Assembly: GCA_019752335.1 (NCBI GenBank)
Contig: JAIEMJ010000048.1
Span: 1-64,000, forward strand
From: Bryobacteraceae bacterium
GTDB lineage: Bacteria > Acidobacteriota > Terriglobia > Bryobacterales > Bryobacteraceae
Direction of reading: 5' to 3'
Length of the DNA stretch: 64,000 bases
Both the position numbers and the translations under genes were made by a program. The notes beneath the pieces are model-generated. The model was not told the origin of the DNA and made no database searches. It worked only from the letters and a program-made list of their open reading frames with translations. Positions 19,993 through 27,424 of the stretch are shown in pieces (positions within the stretch are counted from its first letter, which is position 1; each line of letters begins with the position of its first letter).

Positions 19993-22155
19993 CTAAAGCG
20001 ATTGATTCAGCACCGTCCCCAGCAGGACAGTGCCGTCATCTTGCAAGCGCGACGCGGCGGCTTGCGCGGCGTCGCGGGTAGTTTCCCCCGCGCGCACAAC
20101 GAGAATGACGCCGTCGGCCAGGCGGCCGAAGACGCGAGCATCGGGCAGTTCGTGGATCGACGGAGCGTCGATCAGGAGGACATCGTAGGCTCGGCGCAGG
20201 TCGCTGAGCAGGGGGGACATGGCATAGAGCAGATCGAGCGCGCTGCCTTCGCGCGGACCGCTAGCGACGAGCGAAACACCCGGGATCGGCGTCGCGTGCG
20301 TGACGTAGGAGAGCAGGCTGGGATTGACTTCGGGCAGGTCCATCAGGTCGCTGAGGCCGTAGTTGTCGCTCAGGCCGAAGACTTCGTGCAGGCCGCGTTC
20401 GCGCGAGCCATCGATCAGCAGCACGCTGCGCTGCATCTGCGCGAGCGCGGCAGCCAGGTTCGTCACCAGCGTGGTCTTGCCATCGCCGCTTTGCGGGCTG
20501 GTGACGACGATCACCTGCGGCACACGCCCGGCGGCGGGGGAGAAGAGGATGGACGTCAACACGGAGCGATAGGCGTCTGCTTCGCGGGAGACGCGATGAT
20601 TCCACGTGGTGAGCGCGAGGTGCGCGGGCCCGTGGGGATTGGCGTCCACGCGGATCAGGCCGGCTTCAGCGTGTAAGCGCGGCCGGAAGCGGGGGATGAC
20701 GCCGAGTTGCGGAACGGCGGAGACGAAGTCGCGCGTTGAGTGAATGCGCTGGTCCGCGCGGTTGCGCACCGTGACGAAGACGAGTCCGCCAAGGAAGCCC
20801 GCGGTCGCGCCCCAGATCAGATTGAGCAGTAAACTGGGCCGCGCGCGACGGTAAGGAACGGTGGCGGGATCCACCAGGCGGCCGCTGCTGGCGCGGAGCG
20901 CGGAGGCGACTTTGGCCTCGGCCGCGCGCTGCATCAGCGTGTTGTAGAGCTGCCGGTTGGTGTCCACTTCGCGTTTGAGGATATCGTACTGAATCGCGAT
21001 TTCGCCCTGCTTGGTCACCTCTCCCACCTGCTCCTGGTAGCTGTCGCGCAACAGGCGCTCGCGCGCCACGGAGTCCTGATAGTCGTTCTTCACGCTTTGC
21101 AGGAGGGCCGTGGCTTCGTTGCGCCAAGCGGTTTCAAGCGTGTTGATCTGCGCGTCCAAGCGCTTAATGCCGTCGAAGTTTGGCGTGTAGATGGTGTTGA
21201 GGTCGGCGCGTTGGCGGCGCAGTTCGGCGAGCTTGGTCTGGTGATCGCGCAGCGGACTGCCCACCGGCGGATCGAGCGAATCGAGCGGCGCGGCCAGCAA
21301 TGTTTCCAGGCGCGCCTGGCGGATGGAACGATTCTCTTGCGCCTTCGAAAGACTATCCTGAATCTGACGCAGCTTCTCCTCGTCCGGGCGGCGTTCCGCG
21401 TTGAGGACGACGAGCCCGGAGGCGCGCGCGTACTGCTGGAGGCGGGTTTCGGAGACGTTCAGCTTGCCGCGGAGCTCGGCCATTTGGCGCTCCAGCCATT
21501 GGCTGGTGCCGCGCGAAATCTCCAGGCGAGACTCGACGCTCTGGCTGATGTACTGCTGCGCCAGTTGATTCACGAAAGCCGCCGCGTAGTTGGCGTCGGG
21601 ACTTTCGAACGCGACCTCCACCATGCGCGTCCCGCGCGAGTCGCGCACCTGCAGATTCTGCGCGGCGGACTCGACGCGGCTCAACAGCGTCGGTGCGCTG
21701 GGCGCGCGGTTGAGCCACTTCATCACGCCCGCAGGCGGCGGAATCCGCTCCGGCGGTACTTGCGCCACGACGCGTTCGAGCAACGTGCGGCTTTGCAGCA
21801 ACCGTAGCTGTGTCGGCAACTCGCTGACGTTGGTGGGGGCGTCTTTCGAGACCGGCGAAACGTCGCGCAAGTTGACGAACTTCTCGCTGACGTCCTGGAT
21901 TTCGAGTAAGGCAGCCGCGCGGAAGATGGGCGGGACGCTACGCGTATAGACGAAGGCCAGGGCCATGCCCAGCGCCGTCGCCAGGAGCAGCGCCAGACCG
22001 TGCTGGCGCAGAAACGATCCCAGATGCGTCGCAGGATCTTCAGGTGTTGGCTCGACGGTGGCGCGGACGGTCCGCGTCGGAATCACCAACGGCGGTGCGG
22101 TCATCCGCTTGGCGGATGACGGACGGACGACCGTGACTGGTTCCAGTGGCGCCAT
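19993..22155 (-). CDS. wzc: Wzc-like polysaccharide copolymerase / BY-kinase
   Basis: A 720-aa inner-membrane chain-length regulator fused to a BY-kinase-like ATPase. TM1 is at ~53-70 and TM2 at ~437-458, with a long coiled-coil periplasmic domain between. The cytosolic part has Walker A SPQSGDGKTTL (~550) and Walker B VLLIDAPS. Two features are odd. The Walker A' reads LLIDGSRE where active BY-kinases normally have an Asp-x-Asp type motif. The C-terminus (ends LGTVLNQSL) lacks the tyrosine cluster that such kinases phosphorylate. It may therefore act as a copolymerase with reduced or altered kinase function. No Wza-type outer-membrane exporter is encoded nearby. Confidence 0.88.
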   Translation of the reverse strand: MAPLEPVTVVRPSSAKRMTAPPLVIPTRTVRATVEPTPEDPATHLGSFLRQHGLALLLATALGMALAFVYTRSVPPIFRAAALLEIQDVSEKFVNLRDVSPVSKDAPTNVSELPTQLRLLQSRTLLERVVAQVPPERIPPPAGVMKWLNRAPSAPTLLSRVESAAQNLQVRDSRGTRMVEVAFESPDANYAAAFVNQLAQQYISQSVESRLEISRGTSQWLERQMAELRGKLNVSETRLQQYARASGLVVLNAERRPDEEKLRQIQDSLSKAQENRSIRQARLETLLAAPLDSLDPPVGSPLRDHQTKLAELRRQRADLNTIYTPNFDGIKRLDAQINTLETAWRNEATALLQSVKNDYQDSVARERLLRDSYQEQVGEVTKQGEIAIQYDILKREVDTNRQLYNTLMQRAAEAKVASALRASSGRLVDPATVPYRRARPSLLLNLIWGATAGFLGGLVFVTVRNRADQRIHSTRDFVSAVPQLGVIPRFRPRLHAEAGLIRVDANPHGPAHLALTTWNHRVSREADAYRSVLTSILFSPAAGRVPQVIVVTSPQSGDGKTTLVTNLAAALAQMQRSVLLIDGSRERGLHEVFGLSDNYGLSDLMDLPEVNPSLLSYVTHATPIPGVSLVASGPREGSALDLLYAMSPLLSDLRRAYDVLLIDAPSIHELPDARVFGRLADGVILVVRAGETTRDAAQAAASRLQDDGTVLLGTVLNQSL

Positions 22156-22160
22156 GGGGG

Positions 22161-22709
22161 TTATGCAGCGGAAATGACTTGGTTGGCTTCGGCCGGCGCC
22201 GGCGTCCAGAGTGGCTCCAGAATGGCTTCGTCGATTTCGACGGCGACAGAGCGTTGTAGCAGCGTGACGGAGACCACCAGACGGAAGCGATTCTTCACTT
22301 CCACCACGACGCCGCGGGTCCCCGCGAGTGCGCCGTGCTTGACGGAGACGAACTTACCCACGCCGAAGAACGGGGCGCGGTAGATGTCGAGTCCGGAGCC
22401 GAGGACTCGGCGGATGGAGTCGATTTCGAAGTCGTCGACGGGGCAACAGTGATCGCTGAAGTGAACGATGCAGGCGACGCCGGCGGTCCGCTCGATTTCG
22501 ATTCGCTGCTTGGGATCGAAACGCGCGAAAATATAGCCGGGAAAGAGCGGCATTTCGACGGTGCGCACGCGGTCCACCCAGACGCGGCGTTGCGGGGCAA
22601 CCGCTGCCAGCACTTCGAAGCCACGCGCCGTTAAAGCCGCCGCTGCGAGCTTCTCGCAACGCGAACGAACGCGCACCGCATACCATCGATTTTGCTCTAC
22701 GTTCGCCAT
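22161..22709 (-). CDS. NusG-like transcription antiterminator (UpxY/RfaH/LoaP type)
   Basis: A 182-aa NusG paralog. The N-terminal NGN domain shows RWYAVRVRSRCEKLAAAAL, the FPGYIFARFDP turn and a region contacting RNA polymerase. A C-terminal KOW-like segment has KFVSVKHGALAGTRGVVVEV. Specialised NusG paralogs at the head of long polysaccharide operons prevent premature termination; this one heads an 18-kb leftward operon, which fits. The ATG at 22709 has GGAGAG directly adjacent, closer than usual. Its own leader carries two direct repeats that could be recruitment elements. Confidence 0.87.
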   Translation of the reverse strand: MANVEQNRWYAVRVRSRCEKLAAAALTARGFEVLAAVAPQRRVWVDRVRTVEMPLFPGYIFARFDPKQRIEIERTAGVACIVHFSDHCCPVDDFEIDSIRRVLGSGLDIYRAPFFGVGKFVSVKHGALAGTRGVVVEVKNRFRLVVSVTLLQRSVAVEIDEAILEPLWTPAPAEANQVISAA

Positions 22710-22753
22710 CTCTCCGAAGACAGGCTCCCGCCCTTTCAGTCCACCTTACCCCT

Positions 22754-22788
22754 CTTTGAGGGTATTCGAGTGACCTTTGAGGGTATTC
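22754..22788 (-). repeat. Tandem 14-bp direct repeat in the glycan-operon leader
   Basis: CTTTGAGGGTATTC occurs twice on the plus strand (22754-22767 and 22775-22788), 21 bp apart. On the transcript it reads GAATACCCTCAAAG. It lies between a predicted promoter and the antiterminator ATG. The two-helical-turn spacing fits a protein-binding site, and the position fits a leader RNA element; both are inferences. Confidence 0.55.
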
Positions 22789-22800
22789 CCCTAGCTATTT

Positions 22801-22829
22801 AGTGTCGCGGTAAGCGGCGGGAGTGTCAA
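22801..22829 (-). promoter_or_regulatory. Candidate promoter of the glycan operon
   Basis: A perfect -35 TTGACA reads leftward at 22829-22824. At 17-bp spacing a weak -10 (GACACT, plus-strand 22801-22806) follows. A start near 22795 would give a leader of about 85 nt holding the tandem repeats. The weak -10 suggests dependence on an activator or a different start site. Confidence 0.4.
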
Positions 22830-22919
22830 CGTCAGAATCCGAAAATCACCATCTAACGGTTATGGTTTCGGCACGGTACTTAGTAAGTTGTGGCTCAGTA
22901 ACCAAGGCGTCATGATTGA

Positions 22920-22943
22920 TAGTACCGTTAGTACTTATAGTAC
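22920..22943. repeat. Triple TAGTAC tandem motif
   Basis: TAGTAC occurs three times at exact 9-bp spacing (22920-22925, 22929-22934, 22938-22943). The last two flank TTA, giving the dyad GTACTTATAGTAC at 22931-22943. It lies in the 267-bp gap between the antiterminator gene and the stop of the YHYH gene, upstream of the leftward promoter. A regulator binding site is plausible. Confidence 0.45.
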
Positions 22944-22976
22944 GTTCTTAAATTCCACAGATGATGGCTGCCAGCA

Positions 22977-24956
22977 TTAATTTTTCTCGCTGCCGATGAC
23001 TAAGCTGCCGCGATACATTCCCATGCCACAGGAAAAGCTAAGTGCGCCTTGGGCATGGGGCGGTAACTCGATCAGGATTGTAGCTCCGAGAGGTAAGTCG
23101 CGAGAGATACCCAGCGCGGGGATCACTATCGTATTCCCGCAGTTCGGCGCGGAGGATCGCGTCAGAGCGAGAGTGAACGCCTTGCCCGGAGGAGCGGTGA
23201 CGCGCGCGGGAACGAAACCTTCCGGAGTCACCTGAACGCGGATGGCGCCCGGCGGAATGACGGTCGACACCGGCGTCTTGGCCTGCGCGGCGCTCACCTC
23301 GATCTCGAACGGAATCGCCAACACCGTCCCGGCGCTTTGCGTCTGCAACCAAAGCTTGTAACGGCCGGCGCGCGGGAGTACCGCGGCTACGCTGACTTCG
23401 CGCGGTGGCGGGCCGAGAGCTTCGCGGGTGTGAATATGCGCTTCGCTGGGCGCAATCGGTGACGCTTCCAAAGGATGCGCGTGCAGGAAGCTCGACAGCC
23501 CCTCGCCAACGATGACGACATGCGCCCAGGCGCCGAGGTAGGGCTCGAGCCCAGGCAGATTCAGGGTGAAGCGTAACTGCGTATCTTCCCCGGCGCGCCA
23601 GGGGCGCGTGCGGTCCAGCTCGACGCCCGCGGGTATGCTGGCTTTGGCTGGCCGCGTTGGCTTACCCGGAATGAGTAAGTCAAATTGCGTCACACGCTGC
23701 GCGCCGCCAGGCGGCGTGAAGTCAGCGTAAAGTCGATAGCGGCCGGGGCGCGGAAACGAGTAAGTGGTTTCCCAAGTGCCTTGGGGATTTACTTCCGGAT
23801 GCAAATGGGCGAAATCCTGTAAGTCCTCAGAAATGATGAGTAAGTGCAGCGGACGCTCGTGAACGAATTCCAGATAACGAATCGGCGTGGGTGAATCGAT
23901 CTGGAAACGTAAAGAGTCGTTTTTCTTCTCGAGCGATACGATGCCAGCGGTCGCGGAGGGGCGAAAAGTCTCTGAAGCATACTCGCCCTGATATTCGTGG
24001 GCGAGTAAGTAAGGGAAAGCCAGCTTACCGCCTTCCGTACTCAGATAGTAGGCATAAGTGCCTTGGGGATACTCCGGCGTAGCGGCGAAGCGCCCGTTGT
24101 AGCGATCAAGCGCTCCAGCTCCGGCGACATAGACGTAATCCTCGACGAAGGTCCCCAGCGGATACTCGTCGCTGACGGGAGGGCCTGCTTGGCCGGGGGC
24201 CATTACCGTCCCATCGGGCCACACTTCACGGACGGTGATGTCGCGCAGGCGATAGCCGGAACGCACGGGGCCTTGCGTGGTGCAGGGTCCGTAGATGGGG
24301 TAGCCGTCGAAGGCGAAGCCGATGAGGGGGGAGTGCTTGCCCCCGGCGCAGACGGCCAACCGCTCCAGCAGACCCGGCGCCGTGGGATGCGTGAGGTCAG
24401 CCCGCTTGCGTCCCGCTACGGTCGACGTGCCGTCGTCATTGCGCGCGACCAGGTCATAATGCCAGAGGTTCTGGCCCCGGTAAGAAGCGGCCTCGAAGTG
24501 ATTGTAGACGGGAACGCCATTCACGAAGACGCCCGTGGCATCGGAGGGAACGTGGGCATGGCGGCCCGCGGCGGGTTGCGGCTGGCGAGGGATGCGGAAG
24601 GCGTAGCCGGTGACCGCGGGCGGTGCGGGCGGCGACGCCAGCAGTCCGAGCGGGGCGAGGGAGAAGCCGTGGGAGCGCACGACGACTTCGCGTTCCGTCA
24701 CTTCCACCGCGTGGACATCGGGACGCCGGCTCACGTTCGCGGGTAACTGAGTGCGGATCCAGACGGTGCTGACTGGTTGCGCCAGCAAGCACCCCGCGCT
24801 GAGCAGTCCAGAACAAAACCGCAGCCATGCCCACGCAACGAACCCTGACCGTAAGGGAGGGGATCGCTTTGCCAGCCCTCGTCGGCTCGCAGGCCAACCA
24901 TCCCCTCCCTTACGGTCGGGGTTCGTCAGCGAGGCGCAGGACCGCAGGCGTCTCAT
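22977..24956 (-). CDS. YHYH-domain protein with C-terminal cupredoxin-like domain
   Basis: A 659-aa exported protein. A YHYH domain (~125-330) contains NLWHYDLVARND, FAFDGYPIYGPC and TYAYYLS. Two middle segments carry HxHP-type motifs (FAHLHPEV, FLHAHPLEA). The C-terminus resembles a cupredoxin with NCGNTIVIPALG and SFSCGMGMYRG, suggesting Cys/Met metal ligands. The ATG at 24956 overlaps the upstream gene's stop as ATGA, but residues ~11-38 are encoded by a palindromic REP element placed before the hydrophobic signal core. Export may thus be altered. Metal (perhaps copper) handling is inferred from motifs and the nearby DUF411 gene. Confidence 0.72.
   Translation of the reverse strand: MRRLRSCASLTNPDRKGGDGWPASRRGLAKRSPPLRSGFVAWAWLRFCSGLLSAGCLLAQPVSTVWIRTQLPANVSRRPDVHAVEVTEREVVVRSHGFSLAPLGLLASPPAPPAVTGYAFRIPRQPQPAAGRHAHVPSDATGVFVNGVPVYNHFEAASYRGQNLWHYDLVARNDDGTSTVAGRKRADLTHPTAPGLLERLAVCAGGKHSPLIGFAFDGYPIYGPCTTQGPVRSGYRLRDITVREVWPDGTVMAPGQAGPPVSDEYPLGTFVEDYVYVAGAGALDRYNGRFAATPEYPQGTYAYYLSTEGGKLAFPYLLAHEYQGEYASETFRPSATAGIVSLEKKNDSLRFQIDSPTPIRYLEFVHERPLHLLIISEDLQDFAHLHPEVNPQGTWETTYSFPRPGRYRLYADFTPPGGAQRVTQFDLLIPGKPTRPAKASIPAGVELDRTRPWRAGEDTQLRFTLNLPGLEPYLGAWAHVVIVGEGLSSFLHAHPLEASPIAPSEAHIHTREALGPPPREVSVAAVLPRAGRYKLWLQTQSAGTVLAIPFEIEVSAAQAKTPVSTVIPPGAIRVQVTPEGFVPARVTAPPGKAFTLALTRSSAPNCGNTIVIPALGISRDLPLGATILIELPPHAQGALSFSCGMGMYRGSLVIGSEKN
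24838..24926. repeat. REP-like palindromic element, copy 1 (inside the YHYH gene)
   Basis: Two 26-bp arms, 24838-24863 and 24901-24926, are inverted copies with one mismatch and flank a 37-bp loop. The shared core is GACCGTAAGGGAGGGGA. The element is in frame within the 5' end of the YHYH gene on the minus strand. It matches copy 2 at 38346-38483 in arms but not in loop. Confidence 0.88.
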
Positions 24957-26842
24957 CGCAACGTAATGTAAACCGGATTCGATACCTTGCCTCCCGCCGT
25001 CACTACGATCTCGACGCGTCCGCGACCGGCCAGGCTGCTGGGCAGCGGCAGATTGATCTGGTCAAGACCGCTAAAGACGCCCTGCGGCCCCGCGTAGGCC
25101 ACCGGGGCATTCACCCCGCCGATCGTCGCCGTGACGTCTTTCGCCCCATTGAGACCCGTGCCGTACAGGATCAATGTCGCCTGCTCGGCGGGCGGGCCGA
25201 GCGTGACCGGCCCGCCGATGCTCTCGTAAGTCACTCGTCCGCCCACCAGCCGGGCGATTTGCGCCGCGGCGTCGCCGGCCAGGTTCGTCTTAAACAAACC
25301 GGGGTAAGTTGCCACTAAGTGAATCGCACCCGGTACGGTGACGCCGCCGGCGTTGATGCGGACCGTCGCGATGCCGAGCGCGGCGTTGTCGGGGATACGG
25401 TAGTTCACTTGCGTGGGCGACGCGTAGCTGATGACGGCGGGCAACGACGTGCCGGTGGAGTCCACGACGGTCACCGTGGCGCCGCCCAGCGTCACCGGCC
25501 AGTTCGCGCTGCTGGCTTGCTGCGTGCTGGTGGCGAGCTTGGCCTCGAACTGCGCGTACGCGGTAACCAGCGCGCCGGGCGTGAGGGGTCCGCCTTCCAG
25601 CGACGCCGAGGACCAGTGCAGCGCGTTCGAGACGACGATCCCGCCGCCCGCGTCGTCGTTGCTGGCGTTGCGATAGGACGCGCCGTCGGCGGCATTAAAG
25701 ACGGCGACGCCGTTCACCCACACCCCGATGGCGCCCAGGCCGGTGCTGGTCTTCGTCGCCGCCACCGCCGGCGCACGCGGCACCTGCGTCAGCGAGTTAA
25801 TCGACGCAGCGAAGTTCATGAAGACGCCGCCGTTCATGCCGCCGGCGAACCAGGGGCCGATCACATAGCTCGGTAAGTTATTCGAATTCACGTAAACCGT
25901 GCTGGCCGTCGTGCGGATGCGTTGGATGTCGGCGTTGGCCGGCGCCGTCACTCCGCCCATCACGGGGCGTGCGCCCGCGGGTTGCGTGCCCGGCCAGGTG
26001 GTTTGCGGCCCGGCGGACGGATCCCAACCAACGATGGCGCGGGCGATGGTCTGCGAGTTACTCGTCAGCCAGGAGCGCAATAGCGAATCCGTGCTGGGTG
26101 CCGGTGTTTGGCCGCTCACAAAGTAATCCGCCGCGTCCGACGGTACGGCCGCTTGTCCGCGCGTCACGGTGCCGTAATACTGCGGCCCCAGGATATAGGG
26201 GAAGGCCGGTGAGCCGTCGTCGTTCAGTGTAATGAAGTAAGCGTAAGTGCCGTTCGGAAACTCCGGCGTGACGGCGGTGCGGCCGTTGTAAGCGTCCAGG
26301 TCGCCCAGGCCCGCGACGAATTCGTTGTCTTCGATGTATCTACCCAAGGGAAACCGGTCATTCAGCGGCGGACCCTGTTGCGCGGCCGGCAATTGCTGTG
26401 GCACGCCCGGATGATACGCCAGCGCCCAATCCGGCAACGACGTCCGCTGCGTCATCGTGCGCAAGCGGTAGCCGGAGCGCATGCGCTTCACCGGGCTGGC
26501 CGGATTGCGCGCATCGCTGTAGCCGTAAGGGCCATAGATCGGGTACCCGTCGAGGGCCCAGCCGAGGATCGGCGAGTGCTTCCAGCCGCCGGCCTTCTCG
26601 CGATACGTCGCGCCGGTGCGGCCACTGGCCACCAGTTCGACATTGTCATCCAACTGCGCGCGCAGGCAAATCGGCTGCACGTGGTTGTGATACTGTCCCT
26701 GGCCGGGCTGATGGGCGAGACAAGCGTCAAAGGTGTCGCGCTCTCCGAAGAGGGCGTCCCGCAGCCAGACGCCGTCGCCGGACTGCATGGGCGGCTGCGC
26801 CATCAGTGTGCTGGCAAAGGCGATCCAAGTAAGCTTCTTCAT
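24953..26842 (-). CDS. YHYH-domain protein with TIGR03437-like C-terminus
   Basis: A 629-aa secreted protein with a short signal peptide (KKLTWIAFASTLMAQ). The YHYH domain (~40-215) shows GQYHNHVQPICL, GWALDGYPIYGPYGY and GTYAYFITLND. The C-terminal ~220 residues match the Solibacter-type TIGR03437 extension: LTPGALVTAYAQ, SYASPTQVNYRIP, ATLILYGTGLNGA, LDQINLPLPSSLAGRG. That extension is common on surface or secreted proteins of this lineage; its function is unknown. The ATG at 26842 precedes the signal peptide. Cotranscribed with the second YHYH gene by ATGA overlap. Confidence 0.8.
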   Translation of the reverse strand: MKKLTWIAFASTLMAQPPMQSGDGVWLRDALFGERDTFDACLAHQPGQGQYHNHVQPICLRAQLDDNVELVASGRTGATYREKAGGWKHSPILGWALDGYPIYGPYGYSDARNPASPVKRMRSGYRLRTMTQRTSLPDWALAYHPGVPQQLPAAQQGPPLNDRFPLGRYIEDNEFVAGLGDLDAYNGRTAVTPEFPNGTYAYFITLNDDGSPAFPYILGPQYYGTVTRGQAAVPSDAADYFVSGQTPAPSTDSLLRSWLTSNSQTIARAIVGWDPSAGPQTTWPGTQPAGARPVMGGVTAPANADIQRIRTTASTVYVNSNNLPSYVIGPWFAGGMNGGVFMNFAASINSLTQVPRAPAVAATKTSTGLGAIGVWVNGVAVFNAADGASYRNASNDDAGGGIVVSNALHWSSASLEGGPLTPGALVTAYAQFEAKLATSTQQASSANWPVTLGGATVTVVDSTGTSLPAVISYASPTQVNYRIPDNAALGIATVRINAGGVTVPGAIHLVATYPGLFKTNLAGDAAAQIARLVGGRVTYESIGGPVTLGPPAEQATLILYGTGLNGAKDVTATIGGVNAPVAYAGPQGVFSGLDQINLPLPSSLAGRGRVEIVVTAGGKVSNPVYITLR

Positions 26843-26871
26843 AGCCCTATCGAACCATAGCAATGTAAAGG

Positions 26872-26900
26872 TTTTGTGTGGGCAACATACCCGCTAGACT
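26872..26900 (+). promoter_or_regulatory. Candidate promoter of the DUF411 gene
   Basis: TTTTGT (26872-26877) and TAGACT (26895-26900) are 17 bp apart and precede the DUF411 ATG by 20 nt with a GGAG ribosome-binding site in between. The hexamers are weak matches to consensus. Confidence 0.3.
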
Positions 26901-26920
26901 GGAAGTGGAGTTATTTACAA

Positions 26921-27382
26921 ATGATTACCAAACGCCTCATTTCCTTTGCCGCCAGCCTAGCGTTGCTCACTGGCGGATTGGTGGCCGCCGAGCCGCCCGT
27001 CGCGCAACCCATGACCGTCTATAAAACGCCCACCTGCGGCTGCTGCGGCAAATGGGTGGACCACATGCGCGCCAACGGCTTCACCGTCGTGGTGAAGGAA
27101 GTGGACAGCACCGAACCGATTCGCAAGCAGTTCGGCGTGCCGGAGAAGCTGGCCTCCTGCCATACGGGCATCATCGCCGGCTATGCGGTGGAAGGCCATG
27201 TGCCCGCCGCCGAAGTGCGCCGGATGTTGAAAGAAAAGCCGAAGGGCAAGGGCATCGCCGTGCCGGGGATGCCGCTGGGCTCGCCGGGCATGGAGCAGGG
27301 CAGCACGAAGCAGACCTATTGGGTGCTGCTGTTCGATGGCGAAGGCGCCACGAAAGAGTATCAGCGATATCCGCTGCCTTAG
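26921..27382 (+). CDS. DUF411 family periplasmic metal-associated protein
   Basis: A 153-aa protein with a signal peptide (~1-23) and the full DUF411 pattern: MTVYKTPTCGCCGKWVDHM (CxCC cluster), SCHTGIIAGYAVEGHVPA and GIAVPGMPLGSPGME. Members are periplasmic and are often found with copper-resistance genes; the Cys cluster is the presumed metal site. The ATG at 26921 has GGAG 10 nt upstream. It is divergent from the two YHYH genes, and together these suggest a small metal-handling locus. Confidence 0.88.
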   Translation: MITKRLISFAASLALLTGGLVAAEPPVAQPMTVYKTPTCGCCGKWVDHMRANGFTVVVKEVDSTEPIRKQFGVPEKLASCHTGIIAGYAVEGHVPAAEVRRMLKEKPKGKGIAVPGMPLGSPGMEQGSTKQTYWVLLFDGEGATKEYQRYPLP

Positions 27383-27424
27383 TTTACTTTTGCCGGCGCG
27401 CCGATCCCGTATACTGCTGGTTTG

